A stretch of 41,227 bases of DNA from CAZQSL01 sp964595945. Its GTDB lineage: Bacteria; UBP15; UBA6099; JAJRTR01. Each line of letters opens with the position of its first letter. Position 1 is the first letter of the stretch. Below the pieces are notes generated by a model. It was not told the origin of the DNA. It was given only the letters and a program-made list of their open reading frames with translations, and made no database searches. Positions 33,536-40,742 of the stretch are shown one piece after another. A program made the position numbers and the translations under genes. The DNA is taken from contig CAZQSL010000018.1 in assembly GCA_964595945.1 (NCBI GenBank), forward strand, positions 1-41,227. The letters are read 5' to 3'.

Positions 33536-35056
33536 TCATCTGGTGGGGATCGGCGGGACATCAGGGATGAGGTCGATGGAAGCGGAGGCCGAACGGTTTT
33601 CACTCGTGGCGACGACTCTGACGGTTTCAAAATCGGTACCGATCGTTGAGCGATAAATCGCGGTGGCAGAGCCGCCCGCAGTCGTGACGGCGGACGGAGT
33701 GACGGAGCCGCTGCCCTCTACAGTCAGTGTGATTTCCGTGTCGACCGGCTGGTGGAGATAGTTGTATGCGCGTATCGTGACAGAAGCCGTTTCGGTTCCG
33801 TTCGCGACGATGCTTTGCGGCGTGGCAGTGACGGTAATTGTGTGAATGCGCTGGGGGTCGATGCCCCTGCGGATGGATGTCCTAACGCGTTTGCCGTTTG
33901 CTCCGACGGCGTTCACGAGTATGTCCGGACTGTCGAACGCTACGGTGACAGTGTGCGAAAAAGTGCCGTCGGATTCGACAGGGACCCTCTCTCCGTTGAT
34001 TTCTACGGACGAGCCTTCGGTGGTGAATCCGGTAATGACGCATGAGATCAGAGAGCCGGTGTCGGAACATCCGTTTTCGCCGGGTAAAAAGACGCTGCCG
34101 GGTTTCAGTATGACGAGGGTTGGCGGCGAGTCGTCGGTGACATAAGTTTTGTGAGTGGCGGGGGCGCCGGCCCTGAATGTGATATTGCGGGATTTTTCGA
34201 CAGACGCGCCGAGTGGAGATACGGCGGTGATGGTGATGTGGTTCGGCCCCGGCTCAAGGTCGATGATAGTCGAAAATGCTCCGGTGGCGTCAGGCAGGAC
34301 CGGCATGCCATTGACATTCACGTCTGCGCCGGGAGTCGTACGGCCACGGACGGCAATGCCCGGCATGTCTGTTGTCTTGTCGCCATTGGGCTCCATTATG
34401 GCAAGGTATGGAGCCGCCAGCGAATAACTCCCGGATATGGTTTTTGCTTCAGCGGCAGTCATTGCCGAGGGGGCGCTTATCACGCCATCCGGAGAAATGA
34501 GGGTGGATTGCGCGGTTTCGATACCGGCATTGGCGCTAGCCGCGCCGGTCACGATGGCTTTTCCCCTGCTGCAGTTGAAAGCGGTCCAGCCGTCCTGCGC
34601 CACACTTGCGGCAATATCCGCACCGATGATCTCGGCGTCCGCTCCGGGCAGTTTGAGGGTGAAGGATGAATTCTGCTTCGCATCCTGTGCGGAATGTACG
34701 GCCAGGGTGCCGGCCTTGACGATGATTTCGGTATGGTTCGCCGAAGTTTCAGGGGTCTTGGACAGTCTTGAAAGGGACATCTCCGTATCGCCGCCGGCAA
34801 TGACGGCATTGTCACGGCCCCATTTGATGACACATCGCGCCCCGGGACCAGTCTTGATGACAGTGCCTGCGGAAATGGACATGCCGGCCTTCAGGGGCTG
34901 GAAAGTGTCACTATTGCCGGCGGCCGCCCGCACATCCCCGCTCGCCTGCTCTACTGTGGCGAAAAGCGATATGGATGGCTGCCCGTCACCGAAAGCCGGT
35001 ATCTGCGTCAGATGCACAACTGAAGCCAAAAGGATGAGGAATAATACTTTTTTCAT
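33536..35056 (-). CDS. secreted FecR-domain protein with Ig-like repeats
   Basis: A 506-residue protein with a signal peptide (cleavage near residue 23). It has a FecR domain at about 33-110 (V-E-Q-A-S-G-D-V, then G-T-V-I-K-T-G-P-G-A-R and I-K-W-G-R), a linker region, two Ig-like modules at about 225-300 and 310-400, and a C-terminal invasin-like (Big_1) domain at about 415-500 containing V-T-P-S-A-V-T-T-A-G-G-S-A-T-A. It lacks the cytoplasmic anti-sigma part of classical FecR, so it is a structural envelope protein and not a sigma regulator. It is first in the minus-strand operon under a near-consensus promoter. The ribosome binding site is weak (GGTGG). The FecR and Ig modules suggest peptidoglycan or surface contact, which is inference. 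Confidence 0.8.
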   Translation of the reverse strand: MKKVLFLILLASVVHLTQIPAFGDGQPSISLFATVEQASGDVRAAAGNSDTFQPLKAGMSISAGTVIKTGPGARCVIKWGRDNAVIAGGDTEMSLSRLSKTPETSANHTEIIVKAGTLAVHSAQDAKQNSSFTLKLPGADAEIIGADIAASVAQDGWTAFNCSRGKAIVTGAASANAGIETAQSTLISPDGVISAPSAMTAAEAKTISGSYSLAAPYLAIMEPNGDKTTDMPGIAVRGRTTPGADVNVNGMPVLPDATGAFSTIIDLEPGPNHITITAVSPLGASVEKSRNITFRAGAPATHKTYVTDDSPPTLVILKPGSVFLPGENGCSDTGSLISCVITGFTTEGSSVEINGERVPVESDGTFSHTVTVAFDSPDILVNAVGANGKRVRTSIRRGIDPQRIHTITVTATPQSIVANGTETASVTIRAYNYLHQPVDTEITLTVEGSGSVTPSAVTTAGGSATAIYRSTIGTDFETVRVVATSENRSASASIDLIPDVPPIPTR

Positions 35057-35129
35057 ATTGCCACCAGAAATGTATTTTGGTTTTCTACTGCTTGTACAGA
35101 AATCAGGAGCGTCACGCCAATTCCGATCT

Positions 35130-35158
35130 ATTATACATTATTGATAACGCCTTGCCAA
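35130..35158 (-). promoter_or_regulatory. sigma70-type promoter of the FecR-barrel-giant operon
   Basis: On the minus strand TTGGCA (35158-35153) and TATAAT (35135-35130) are spaced by 17 nt. Transcription would start near 35123, about 67 nt before the FecR-domain gene. Confidence 0.78.
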
Positions 35159-35174
35159 GTAAAGAGGGGGCGCT

Positions 35175-35190
35175 CGTGACATAGATCACA
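35175..35190. promoter_or_regulatory. CRP-type palindrome in the divergent promoter region
   Basis: CGTGA-N6-TCACA matches the CRP-family consensus TGTGA-N6-TCACA at nine of ten positions. Its centre is about 60 bp upstream of the predicted minus-strand start and about 54 bp upstream of the plus-strand start, so it could serve both operons. Confidence 0.65.
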
Positions 35191-35200
35191 ACTATCGCTT

Positions 35201-35229
35201 TTGACATGCCGGGCCCCATGTTTTATACT
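35201..35229 (+). promoter_or_regulatory. sigma70-type promoter of the first fibre-subunit gene
   Basis: Consensus TTGACA (35201-35206), 17-nt spacer and TATACT (35224-35229). Transcription would start near 35236, about 109 nt before the first secreted subunit. Confidence 0.83.
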
Positions 35230-35344
35230 TAAACGGAAATATTGTGTCTTTTTTTGCATAAGAAGTGGTTTTATGATGACCGATGCCGGATATTCATTAC
35301 AATGAAGCGTCCCGCATATACAACGCGGTAACCGGATAGTCTAT

Positions 35345-35815
35345 ATGAAAATGGTAAAACATAAGCTGGTTCTCGCATTAGCGCTCGGGGCGCTCGTCTG
35401 CATTGCTCCAAAAGCGCAATCCGCCGATATTTCGTCAACCACCACCACTGTCAGCCTCGGCGGCAGCGGCGTGATAGGACTTGGTGATTATATCACTGGC
35501 TACAAGGTTTTTTCAGACGCTATAACGATAAACATGACCAACAATTCAAGCATTTGGCATCTCGCCGTGGAAGCTGGCAACGGATTCTTTTCCGCAGGCG
35601 GCACTGCGTCGCCGACCAAACCCGTCGGTGATTTATCCATTTCGAGAGCTGGCGCGAATACGTTCACCGCTATTACCGCAAGCGCGGCCGAATTCGATAT
35701 CGGCGACGAAGAATCCGGGGATTTTTCCTACGATCTGAAACTTATGCTCGATGAAACAAGTGATACTCCAGGCACTTACGGGATAAGCCTGGTATTCACT
35801 ATCTCAGAATATTGA
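35345..35815 (+). CDS. small secreted protein, candidate fibre subunit 1
   Basis: A 156-residue exported protein. The signal peptide (basic n-region, hydrophobic 8-22, cleavage after A-Q-S-A near 26) leads to a Ser/Thr/Gly-rich beta-strand protein of about 130 residues. It shares an ordered set of motifs with the next secreted protein: K-P-V-G-D-L-S-I (Lys92 on), an acidic segment, and a C-terminal D-T-P-G-T-Y-x-x-x-L-x-F-T-I-S (Gly143-Tyr145). The terminal G-T-Y plus alternating strand resembles the last strand of chaperone-usher and spore-coat-U-type subunits. It has no cysteine. It has its own promoter and no clear terminator after it. The ribosome binding site is weak. Calling it a structural fibre subunit rests on its neighbours and is inference. 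Confidence 0.68.
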   Translation: MKMVKHKLVLALALGALVCIAPKAQSADISSTTTTVSLGGSGVIGLGDYITGYKVFSDAITINMTNNSSIWHLAVEAGNGFFSAGGTASPTKPVGDLSISRAGANTFTAITASAAEFDIGDEESGDFSYDLKLMLDETSDTPGTYGISLVFTISEY

Positions 35816-35878
35816 AATGTGCATGTATAATGGTGAAATCGCCCTATATGGGGATATTGTATGGGAAAATTACCAAAA

Positions 35879-35894
35879 TGTGAGAGCAGTCACA
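35879..35894 (+). promoter_or_regulatory. perfect CRP-type binding site
   Basis: TGTGAGAGCAGTCACA matches the TGTGA-N6-TCACA consensus exactly. Its centre is about 42 bp upstream of the start predicted by the downstream -10 box, the classical position of a class II CRP activator site that replaces the -35 element. Confidence 0.8.
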
Positions 35895-35913
35895 TATTTT
35901 TTAGCGCAAACTA

Positions 35914-35922
35914 TGGTACTAT
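35914..35922 (+). promoter_or_regulatory. extended -10 promoter of the second subunit transcript
   Basis: TGGTACTAT forms an extended -10 (TG at 35914-35915, TACTAT at 35917-35922). No -35 hexamer is present at the expected distance, where the CRP-type site lies instead. Start predicted near 35929. Confidence 0.62.
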
Positions 35923-36282
35923 GAAATAACCGGAGACAGTTTATTCGCAGATGACTGAATCCGAAAAGCTGTACCGGTAGTAAAAACAGCATCGAAAAAC
36001 ACTACTTTTTATGGCCGGATGTAGTGAAAAAACGTAAATGGTAATATTTGCCAAAAATAGGTGCGATCCATGTGGACTTCAGCAAACATTTCCTGTAGTG
36101 AGAAATAAAGGTTGATAAATCGCCCGGTAACGACTATGCTTGGTTCGGAAGAAATAAGTGATAAAAGAAACATTCATAAACTATGACGAAGGGAGGGAAG
36201 GCGCTTATTTTTGTAGAGCGGAGTGCTCCTCCGGAAACAAACGGTCAAACCGTACATCAAGAAAACAGGGAGAACAACCAAG

Positions 36283-36804
36283 ATGAAGAAACTTCTATCA
36301 GCAGCAATCGCAACAGCGGCAGCACTCATGATCTCAGCCGCTCCCTCACTCGCGGGAGACACTGTCACAACAGCAGTCGAAATCACGGTCCCCGCAGTCA
36401 TGGAAATCGCATTCAGCACGGATGGTCTCACAGCAGCAGCCCCCCTCACAGATAATGCTGTCACTGAGGCGGAATTCATTTCCGGCTCAAAAACATGGAC
36501 CACTTATGCCACACTTTACGTTGACGCAAACTGCTCGTACGACGTCTCAGTAAAAGCGGGTGGAGCAACCTTTGCTGGCACCGGCAGCGGAACAAAGCCA
36601 GTAAGTGAACTTTCGATCGTAGCTTCGTCCGGATCAGGAGCGCAGCCCGCGGTTTCCCTTTCCAATGTCGATCAGGATATCGTCGATGCCGCAACAGCCG
36701 GCCTTGATAACCCATACCCGCTCGATGCCGAAATGACATTCGCGGTAGACGATACTGCCGGTACCTACACAACCACACTGACATACACAGTCAGCGCCGA
36801 CTGA
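36283..36804 (+). CDS. small secreted protein, candidate major fibre subunit 2
   Basis: A 173-residue exported protein. The signal peptide (M-K-K-L-L start, cleavage after S-L-A near 24) is followed by a beta-rich domain with one cysteine (A-N-C-S-Y-D). It shares with subunit 1 the motif K-P-V-S-E-L-S-I (Lys105 on) and the C-terminal D-T-A-G-T-Y-T-T-T-L-T-Y-T-V-S (Gly160-Tyr162), which resembles the final strand of spore-coat-U/chaperone-usher subunits. I place the start at ATG 36283, since GGGAG lies 10 nt upstream and the signal peptide begins there; the frame itself is open from 36223. A strong hairpin follows the gene and the PapD-like chaperone gene is next. Own promoter, long leader and 3' hairpin all suggest high expression as a main structural subunit, which is inference. 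Confidence 0.72.
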   Translation: MKKLLSAAIATAAALMISAAPSLAGDTVTTAVEITVPAVMEIAFSTDGLTAAAPLTDNAVTEAEFISGSKTWTTYATLYVDANCSYDVSVKAGGATFAGTGSGTKPVSELSIVASSGSGAQPAVSLSNVDQDIVDAATAGLDNPYPLDAEMTFAVDDTAGTYTTTLTYTVSAD

Positions 36805-36810
36805 TTGTTT

Positions 36811-36858
36811 TCGCGGACCGGAAACCGGGGGTTGGCTTGACCCCCGGTTTTACCGCGA
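36811..36858 (+). terminator. two-tier hairpin after the subunit gene (attenuator or mRNA stabiliser)
   Basis: An inner perfect 11-bp stem (AAACCGGGGGT at 36822-36832, ACCCCCGGTTT at 36840-36850) is followed by TTTTA, and an outer 6-bp stem (TCGCGG 36811-36816, CCGCGA 36853-36858) encloses it. It probably terminates most transcripts so that the subunit is made in excess over the assembly proteins. Confidence 0.8.
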
Positions 36859-36896
36859 TCGTTGCACGTAAAAGGCAGTATCCTACGAGGGAATGA

Positions 36897-37799
36897 ATGG
36901 ATTTTTTGAAATGCAGGGTAACTTTAGCGCGGGCGGCCGTGCTGTTTTCCTCAATATCAATCATCTTCACTGCCATGCTGACAGGGCCCGAAGTGTATGC
37001 GTTCGGAGTCGATCCGCTAAGCATCAATCTGGAAACAAGGCCCGGCGCGGAATTGAATGGCGAAATCAAGGTACACGAAAGCGGGAAAGACAAAATACGC
37101 GCGCTCATTTATGAAATGGACTACGACAATATTCGGGAAGGGAGCACGCGGTATTTTGAAACCGGAACAGTCGATCGTTCGTGCGCCGGCTGGGTGACAC
37201 TGAGCCATACGCAGGTCGAACTTTCGGCGGAAAATCCGACTTTTCTGAAATATACGGTAAATGTCCCCGAAGATGCGACCGGTACATACTGGATGGCAAT
37301 CATGGTAGAGGGTATGCGCCCGCCGGAGAAACCTGAAAAAAAAGAGGATCAGGACACTATCAGTGTCAAAATAGAATCAGTCGTTCGATTTGCTATCAAA
37401 ATGACAGTCAATGTTAAACAGGATATCGCAAAAAATGCCGAAGTGGGCTTGCTTGAAATGAAAAACTCCCCGGACACCCAGGGGGGCAAACCTAACGAAC
37501 TTATCCTGACGGCAAGGACTCTCGTCAGGAACCAGGGTAATACCAGGCTGACTCCCAGAGGCTATTTTGAATTGAAAGACATGGATGGAAACTCAGTCTA
37601 CAAAATCGAGACAGATGACAAATACTACGTGTTACCCGGCAGAGAGCAGTTCCTGAAAACACCGGTGAGAGCGGAAATCAGGCCCGGTGAATATGTCGCG
37701 CTGACAGTGCTCGATTACGGCGGCGAATCGCTCATCGCCGGAGAAACAAGATTCAGCTATCCATTGCCGGAACCCGGCGTGGAATCGATCAGTAAATAA
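36897..37799 (+). CDS. PapD-like periplasmic chaperone (fimbrial-assembly type)
   Basis: A 300-residue exported protein. The signal peptide runs to about residue 35 (V-Y-A before F-G-V-D-P). Two Ig-like domains follow. The N-terminal one opens G-V-D-P-L-S-I-N-L and contains S-C-A-G-W-V-T-L and a G-T-Y-W-M-A-I-M-V-E-G strand, the arrangement seen in the first domain of fimbrial chaperones and of DUF916/COG1470 proteins (V-P-E-D-A-x-G-T-Y). The C-terminal domain (about 165-290) is the second Ig. Such proteins hold subunits by donor-strand complementation and deliver them to an outer-membrane usher. GAGGG precedes ATG 36897. The stop overlaps the usher-like gene's start by one base (TAATG), so the two are translationally coupled. 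Chaperone function is inferred from fold and order; a surface-protein-stabilising role is the alternative. Confidence 0.7.
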   Translation: MDFLKCRVTLARAAVLFSSISIIFTAMLTGPEVYAFGVDPLSINLETRPGAELNGEIKVHESGKDKIRALIYEMDYDNIREGSTRYFETGTVDRSCAGWVTLSHTQVELSAENPTFLKYTVNVPEDATGTYWMAIMVEGMRPPEKPEKKEDQDTISVKIESVVRFAIKMTVNVKQDIAKNAEVGLLEMKNSPDTQGGKPNELILTARTLVRNQGNTRLTPRGYFELKDMDGNSVYKIETDDKYYVLPGREQFLKTPVRAEIRPGEYVALTVLDYGGESLIAGETRFSYPLPEPGVESISK

Positions 37800-40735
37800 T
37801 GGCATCGACTGGAAGTATTATTTTGGAAATGACAGATTGCAGAAACGAGATTCACGGGCGCTTTGGCACTTCTTTCGCGAAAACTGTCGCGATGGCATTC
37901 TGCATATTTGTCACAAGCGCTTTTTTCGCGCATACCGCAGCGGCATTTCAACTCGATGTTGTGACGCCTGAGGGAAAGCTGATACAGCCGAACGAATCTG
38001 CCACTGCCGTCTTCCTCGCCAAATCCGAAGAACCCGCGCCTGTCACATACAGGCTTTCGTTCGATGTGGCTACCGGGGCGATCGTGATTTCTTCACTGAG
38101 TGATGTCACGTTGCAGCCGGGCCAGGAATTCAGGATACCGGTATCCTTTATCCCGCCATCACAGTTGCCAGACGACAATCTAGACATTTCCGCGGCATTG
38201 ACCATGACGCCGGTGGGCGGAAGCGCCGGGCCTGCTGCCGCTGTCGCCAGTCTCAGGCTGGAGTCCATCGTCTGCGCCGTGATAAGTGTCGATGATGAAT
38301 TGCCCGCAAGCGCGTTGGCGCACGCTTTTATCCCATACAAAATCAAAAACTGCGGAAATAGAAAAGAAACATTCGATATCCAGCCGTCTCCAGGAAATGG
38401 CATTATGGTATGGGGATTCACAGGGCAGGTAACTCTCGATCCAGGCGCCGAGTCGACGATGATGATCGAATATATGCCGAAAATCGAAACAGGAGCCTAT
38501 GAGTCTGAAATGGCCATTGCCGTACTCAGAAATAAGGTTACTGTGGCTGTCAAACATACAAAGATCATCGTTTCTCCGAACATTCGTCCGAAAGGCTCGG
38601 AAAACCGGATGGTTTTCCCCGTTTCGGTCAATGTCGAATACCTGATGAGATCGAAGCAGAAGAACAAGATGTCGCTTGCGATATCGACTCCTTACGTAAC
38701 CGGTTCGGGATTCGGTTTCAAGTCTAATGTGCTGCTTGACACGCGATCCAACGCAGACGGCGACAAACTCGAAACCACGCGCGCGACATACAACCTGGCG
38801 CACAATGACACCGAGCTTGTACTTGGACATCAGACATCCGCTTTTTCAAGGATGCTGTCATCGCACGGCAACAGGACCTACGACGGGGTCGGCATAATGC
38901 AGTCATTGGGAAAAGCAAAACTGTCGTTCATCAACGCTGACGACGAAAACGGCACGCAGCGGGTATACGGAATAACAGTGCCGGCGACGCCAAAACTCAC
39001 TGTCAGGGCCGGCTACCTTGACGCTGAAACCGGGAGACACAGGACATTTTCCGGCATTTCGGCGAATACTATTGCCGGTACATTCAAGTACGACCAGCAT
39101 TTTTCCGTGAAAGGCGAATTCGCTTCGAGCAACAGACTCAGGACGGCCAGTCAAACGGAAGAAAAAGGCAGGGCCGCCACAGTCACCGGCAGCTACATGG
39201 ACAGAAAACTCCAGATCAACGCAACTACTCAATATGGAAACAGGTTATTCGCCGTCGATTCATTTACAAGCAAGAATGACGTCAATATACAGCGAAAGTA
39301 TAAACGGGTAACTATTTCCGCGGGATACATTTACCAGACTGTCACGACGGATGTTACGACCCCGGACGCACCGCTTGACATAAAGAGGAATCTTTCACAC
39401 GATAAGCTCCGGACCGTAGGCGTTTCGCACGTCCTGAGGAGAAAAGGTTCGAGATCAACGACAATCGCGATCCGGGCCAAAAGAAGGGAATACGAAACTA
39501 CTGATACTGCCATCGCGGACGTGATCACCGTAGCGAAAAATTCCGGCATTGTAACTCTTTCACAGCAATTGAATAAACTCTCTTTCACCGCAGGGCTGGA
39601 GATCGGCAGGGAACACTCGCTACTGGGAGTCAAGAAAATACGCGATGTTGATTTCAGCACTACATACAGCGGCGGCCGGTTTGCATTTGACGCTTCACTC
39701 AGACGTGACCTCAACTATTCTCTCAATCTTGGCGCTGACGCTGATGTTACCAGAAGGTATTCCACGAAACTGACTTATAAATTGCCCCAATATGCCTCCT
39801 TGATAGCAATGGGATACAGGCGGGAATATCAGAACTCCACCCTAAACGAAATGACTGAAAAGTTCCTTCTGTACACTGAACGGAAATTCTCAGCAAAAAA
39901 CACGCTCCGGCTCGAATATGAAATATCGCGTTCGAAGATCACATCGGACAGATCGCTGACCGCAACTCTATCACGCGCACTTGACGTAAAGATACCATAC
40001 AAAAAATTCGGCACCGTGGGCGGCAGGCTTTTTGTGGACTCGAATCATAACGGGATATATGACGACGGGGAAAAACCTGTCCCGGGTGTTTCGCTCACGC
40101 TGAAGGATGGACAGAATTATTATGCGAGAACAAAGGCGGACGGCACATACATTTTCAAAGAAGTTGTTCCGGACAATTATGTACTGGAAGTCGACAAGAG
40201 TTCATTCCCGGTAGGCGTGGCGCTCGCAAATGGTTCGTCGTATAAAGTCAAGATCAAAAACGGAAAAGATGTCCAGATCAACATCAAGTTCCAGAGTCTG
40301 TTCAGAGTTTCCGGAAAAGTTGCGATCGACGACAGCAATTTCTTCGTCAGGTATTCCAACATATCGAATGCGGGTCTGAGGATTCTACTGATGAAAGATG
40401 GGCAGATCGAGACAGAAACATTCACCGACAGAAACGGTAACTATCATATAGACAACATCAAACCGGGCGCCTATGAAGTTGCCATTGATGTGGATTGGCT
40501 GCCTGGACAATCTGTCGTCATTGGACTTGAGCGGATCAAGGTAATCTGTGGCGTGCCGGATCCAGCGTGGAAACAGCCGACAGCCGATCCTTCGTCTACT
40601 CCCAACAGCAGGGACTGCGCTCCGGCGGAAGTGCACATCATTGACTGCATGGATATGAATAACTGCACGAATATCGACTTCACTATAGGTATCAAGACAA
40701 AAGACATTAAGAAAACATATTCCAAGAACATGTAA
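37799..40735 (+). CDS. usher-like outer-membrane barrel with SdrD_B/CarboxypepD-type C-terminal domains
   Basis: A 978-residue exported protein. A signal peptide with a long basic n-region (hydrophobic 30-48, cleavage after T-A-A-A, residue 49) is followed by two Ig-like domains (about 50-255). A beta-strand-rich region of about 480 residues (260-735) resembles an outer-membrane barrel. From residue 738 an SdrD_B-like domain begins (G-T-V-G-G-R-L-F-V-D-S-N-H-N-G-I-Y-D-D-G-E, a calcium-loop pattern), then a second CNA/CarboxypepD-type domain (about 840-910) and a Cys-containing tail. Usher C-terminal domains of some alternative chaperone-usher families have this G-x-V-x-x-D-x-N-x-N-G-x-x-D form. 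The classical usher N-terminal domain is not recognisable. TAATG coupling with the chaperone and the subunit genes upstream support an usher role. A secreted adhesin-barrel is the alternative. Confidence 0.62.
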   Translation: MASTGSIILEMTDCRNEIHGRFGTSFAKTVAMAFCIFVTSAFFAHTAAAFQLDVVTPEGKLIQPNESATAVFLAKSEEPAPVTYRLSFDVATGAIVISSLSDVTLQPGQEFRIPVSFIPPSQLPDDNLDISAALTMTPVGGSAGPAAAVASLRLESIVCAVISVDDELPASALAHAFIPYKIKNCGNRKETFDIQPSPGNGIMVWGFTGQVTLDPGAESTMMIEYMPKIETGAYESEMAIAVLRNKVTVAVKHTKIIVSPNIRPKGSENRMVFPVSVNVEYLMRSKQKNKMSLAISTPYVTGSGFGFKSNVLLDTRSNADGDKLETTRATYNLAHNDTELVLGHQTSAFSRMLSSHGNRTYDGVGIMQSLGKAKLSFINADDENGTQRVYGITVPATPKLTVRAGYLDAETGRHRTFSGISANTIAGTFKYDQHFSVKGEFASSNRLRTASQTEEKGRAATVTGSYMDRKLQINATTQYGNRLFAVDSFTSKNDVNIQRKYKRVTISAGYIYQTVTTDVTTPDAPLDIKRNLSHDKLRTVGVSHVLRRKGSRSTTIAIRAKRREYETTDTAIADVITVAKNSGIVTLSQQLNKLSFTAGLEIGREHSLLGVKKIRDVDFSTTYSGGRFAFDASLRRDLNYSLNLGADADVTRRYSTKLTYKLPQYASLIAMGYRREYQNSTLNEMTEKFLLYTERKFSAKNTLRLEYEISRSKITSDRSLTATLSRALDVKIPYKKFGTVGGRLFVDSNHNGIYDDGEKPVPGVSLTLKDGQNYYARTKADGTYIFKEVVPDNYVLEVDKSSFPVGVALANGSSYKVKIKNGKDVQINIKFQSLFRVSGKVAIDDSNFFVRYSNISNAGLRILLMKDGQIETETFTDRNGNYHIDNIKPGAYEVAIDVDWLPGQSVVIGLERIKVICGVPDPAWKQPTADPSSTPNSRDCAPAEVHIIDCMDMNNCTNIDFTIGIKTKDIKKTYSKNM

Positions 40736-40742
40736 CCAAGTT

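Larger units (their letters stand above)
35816..36282 (+). other. long leader and regulatory region of the second subunit gene
   Basis: A 467-bp stretch with no gene. It contains a perfect CRP-type site and an extended -10 promoter near 35880-35922, a weaker second promoter candidate (TTGATA 36112-36117, TATGCT 36135-36140, 17-nt spacing) and two small hairpins (CGGAG/CTCCG and ACGGT/ACCGT) shortly before the ribosome binding site. Transcripts from the first promoter would have a leader of about 350 nt. It does not match any riboswitch I recognise. Confidence 0.55.

Noticed and set aside
35302..35331. Nine-codon leader peptide (ATG to TAA) before the first subunit
   Set aside because: No ribosome binding site and no regulatory codon run or alternative hairpins, so it is probably chance.
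35929..36282. Riboswitch in the long leader of the second subunit gene
   Set aside because: I compared it by eye with cyclic-di-GMP and cobalamin-type consensus elements and found no match. Only small local hairpins are visible. A covariance-model search would decide.
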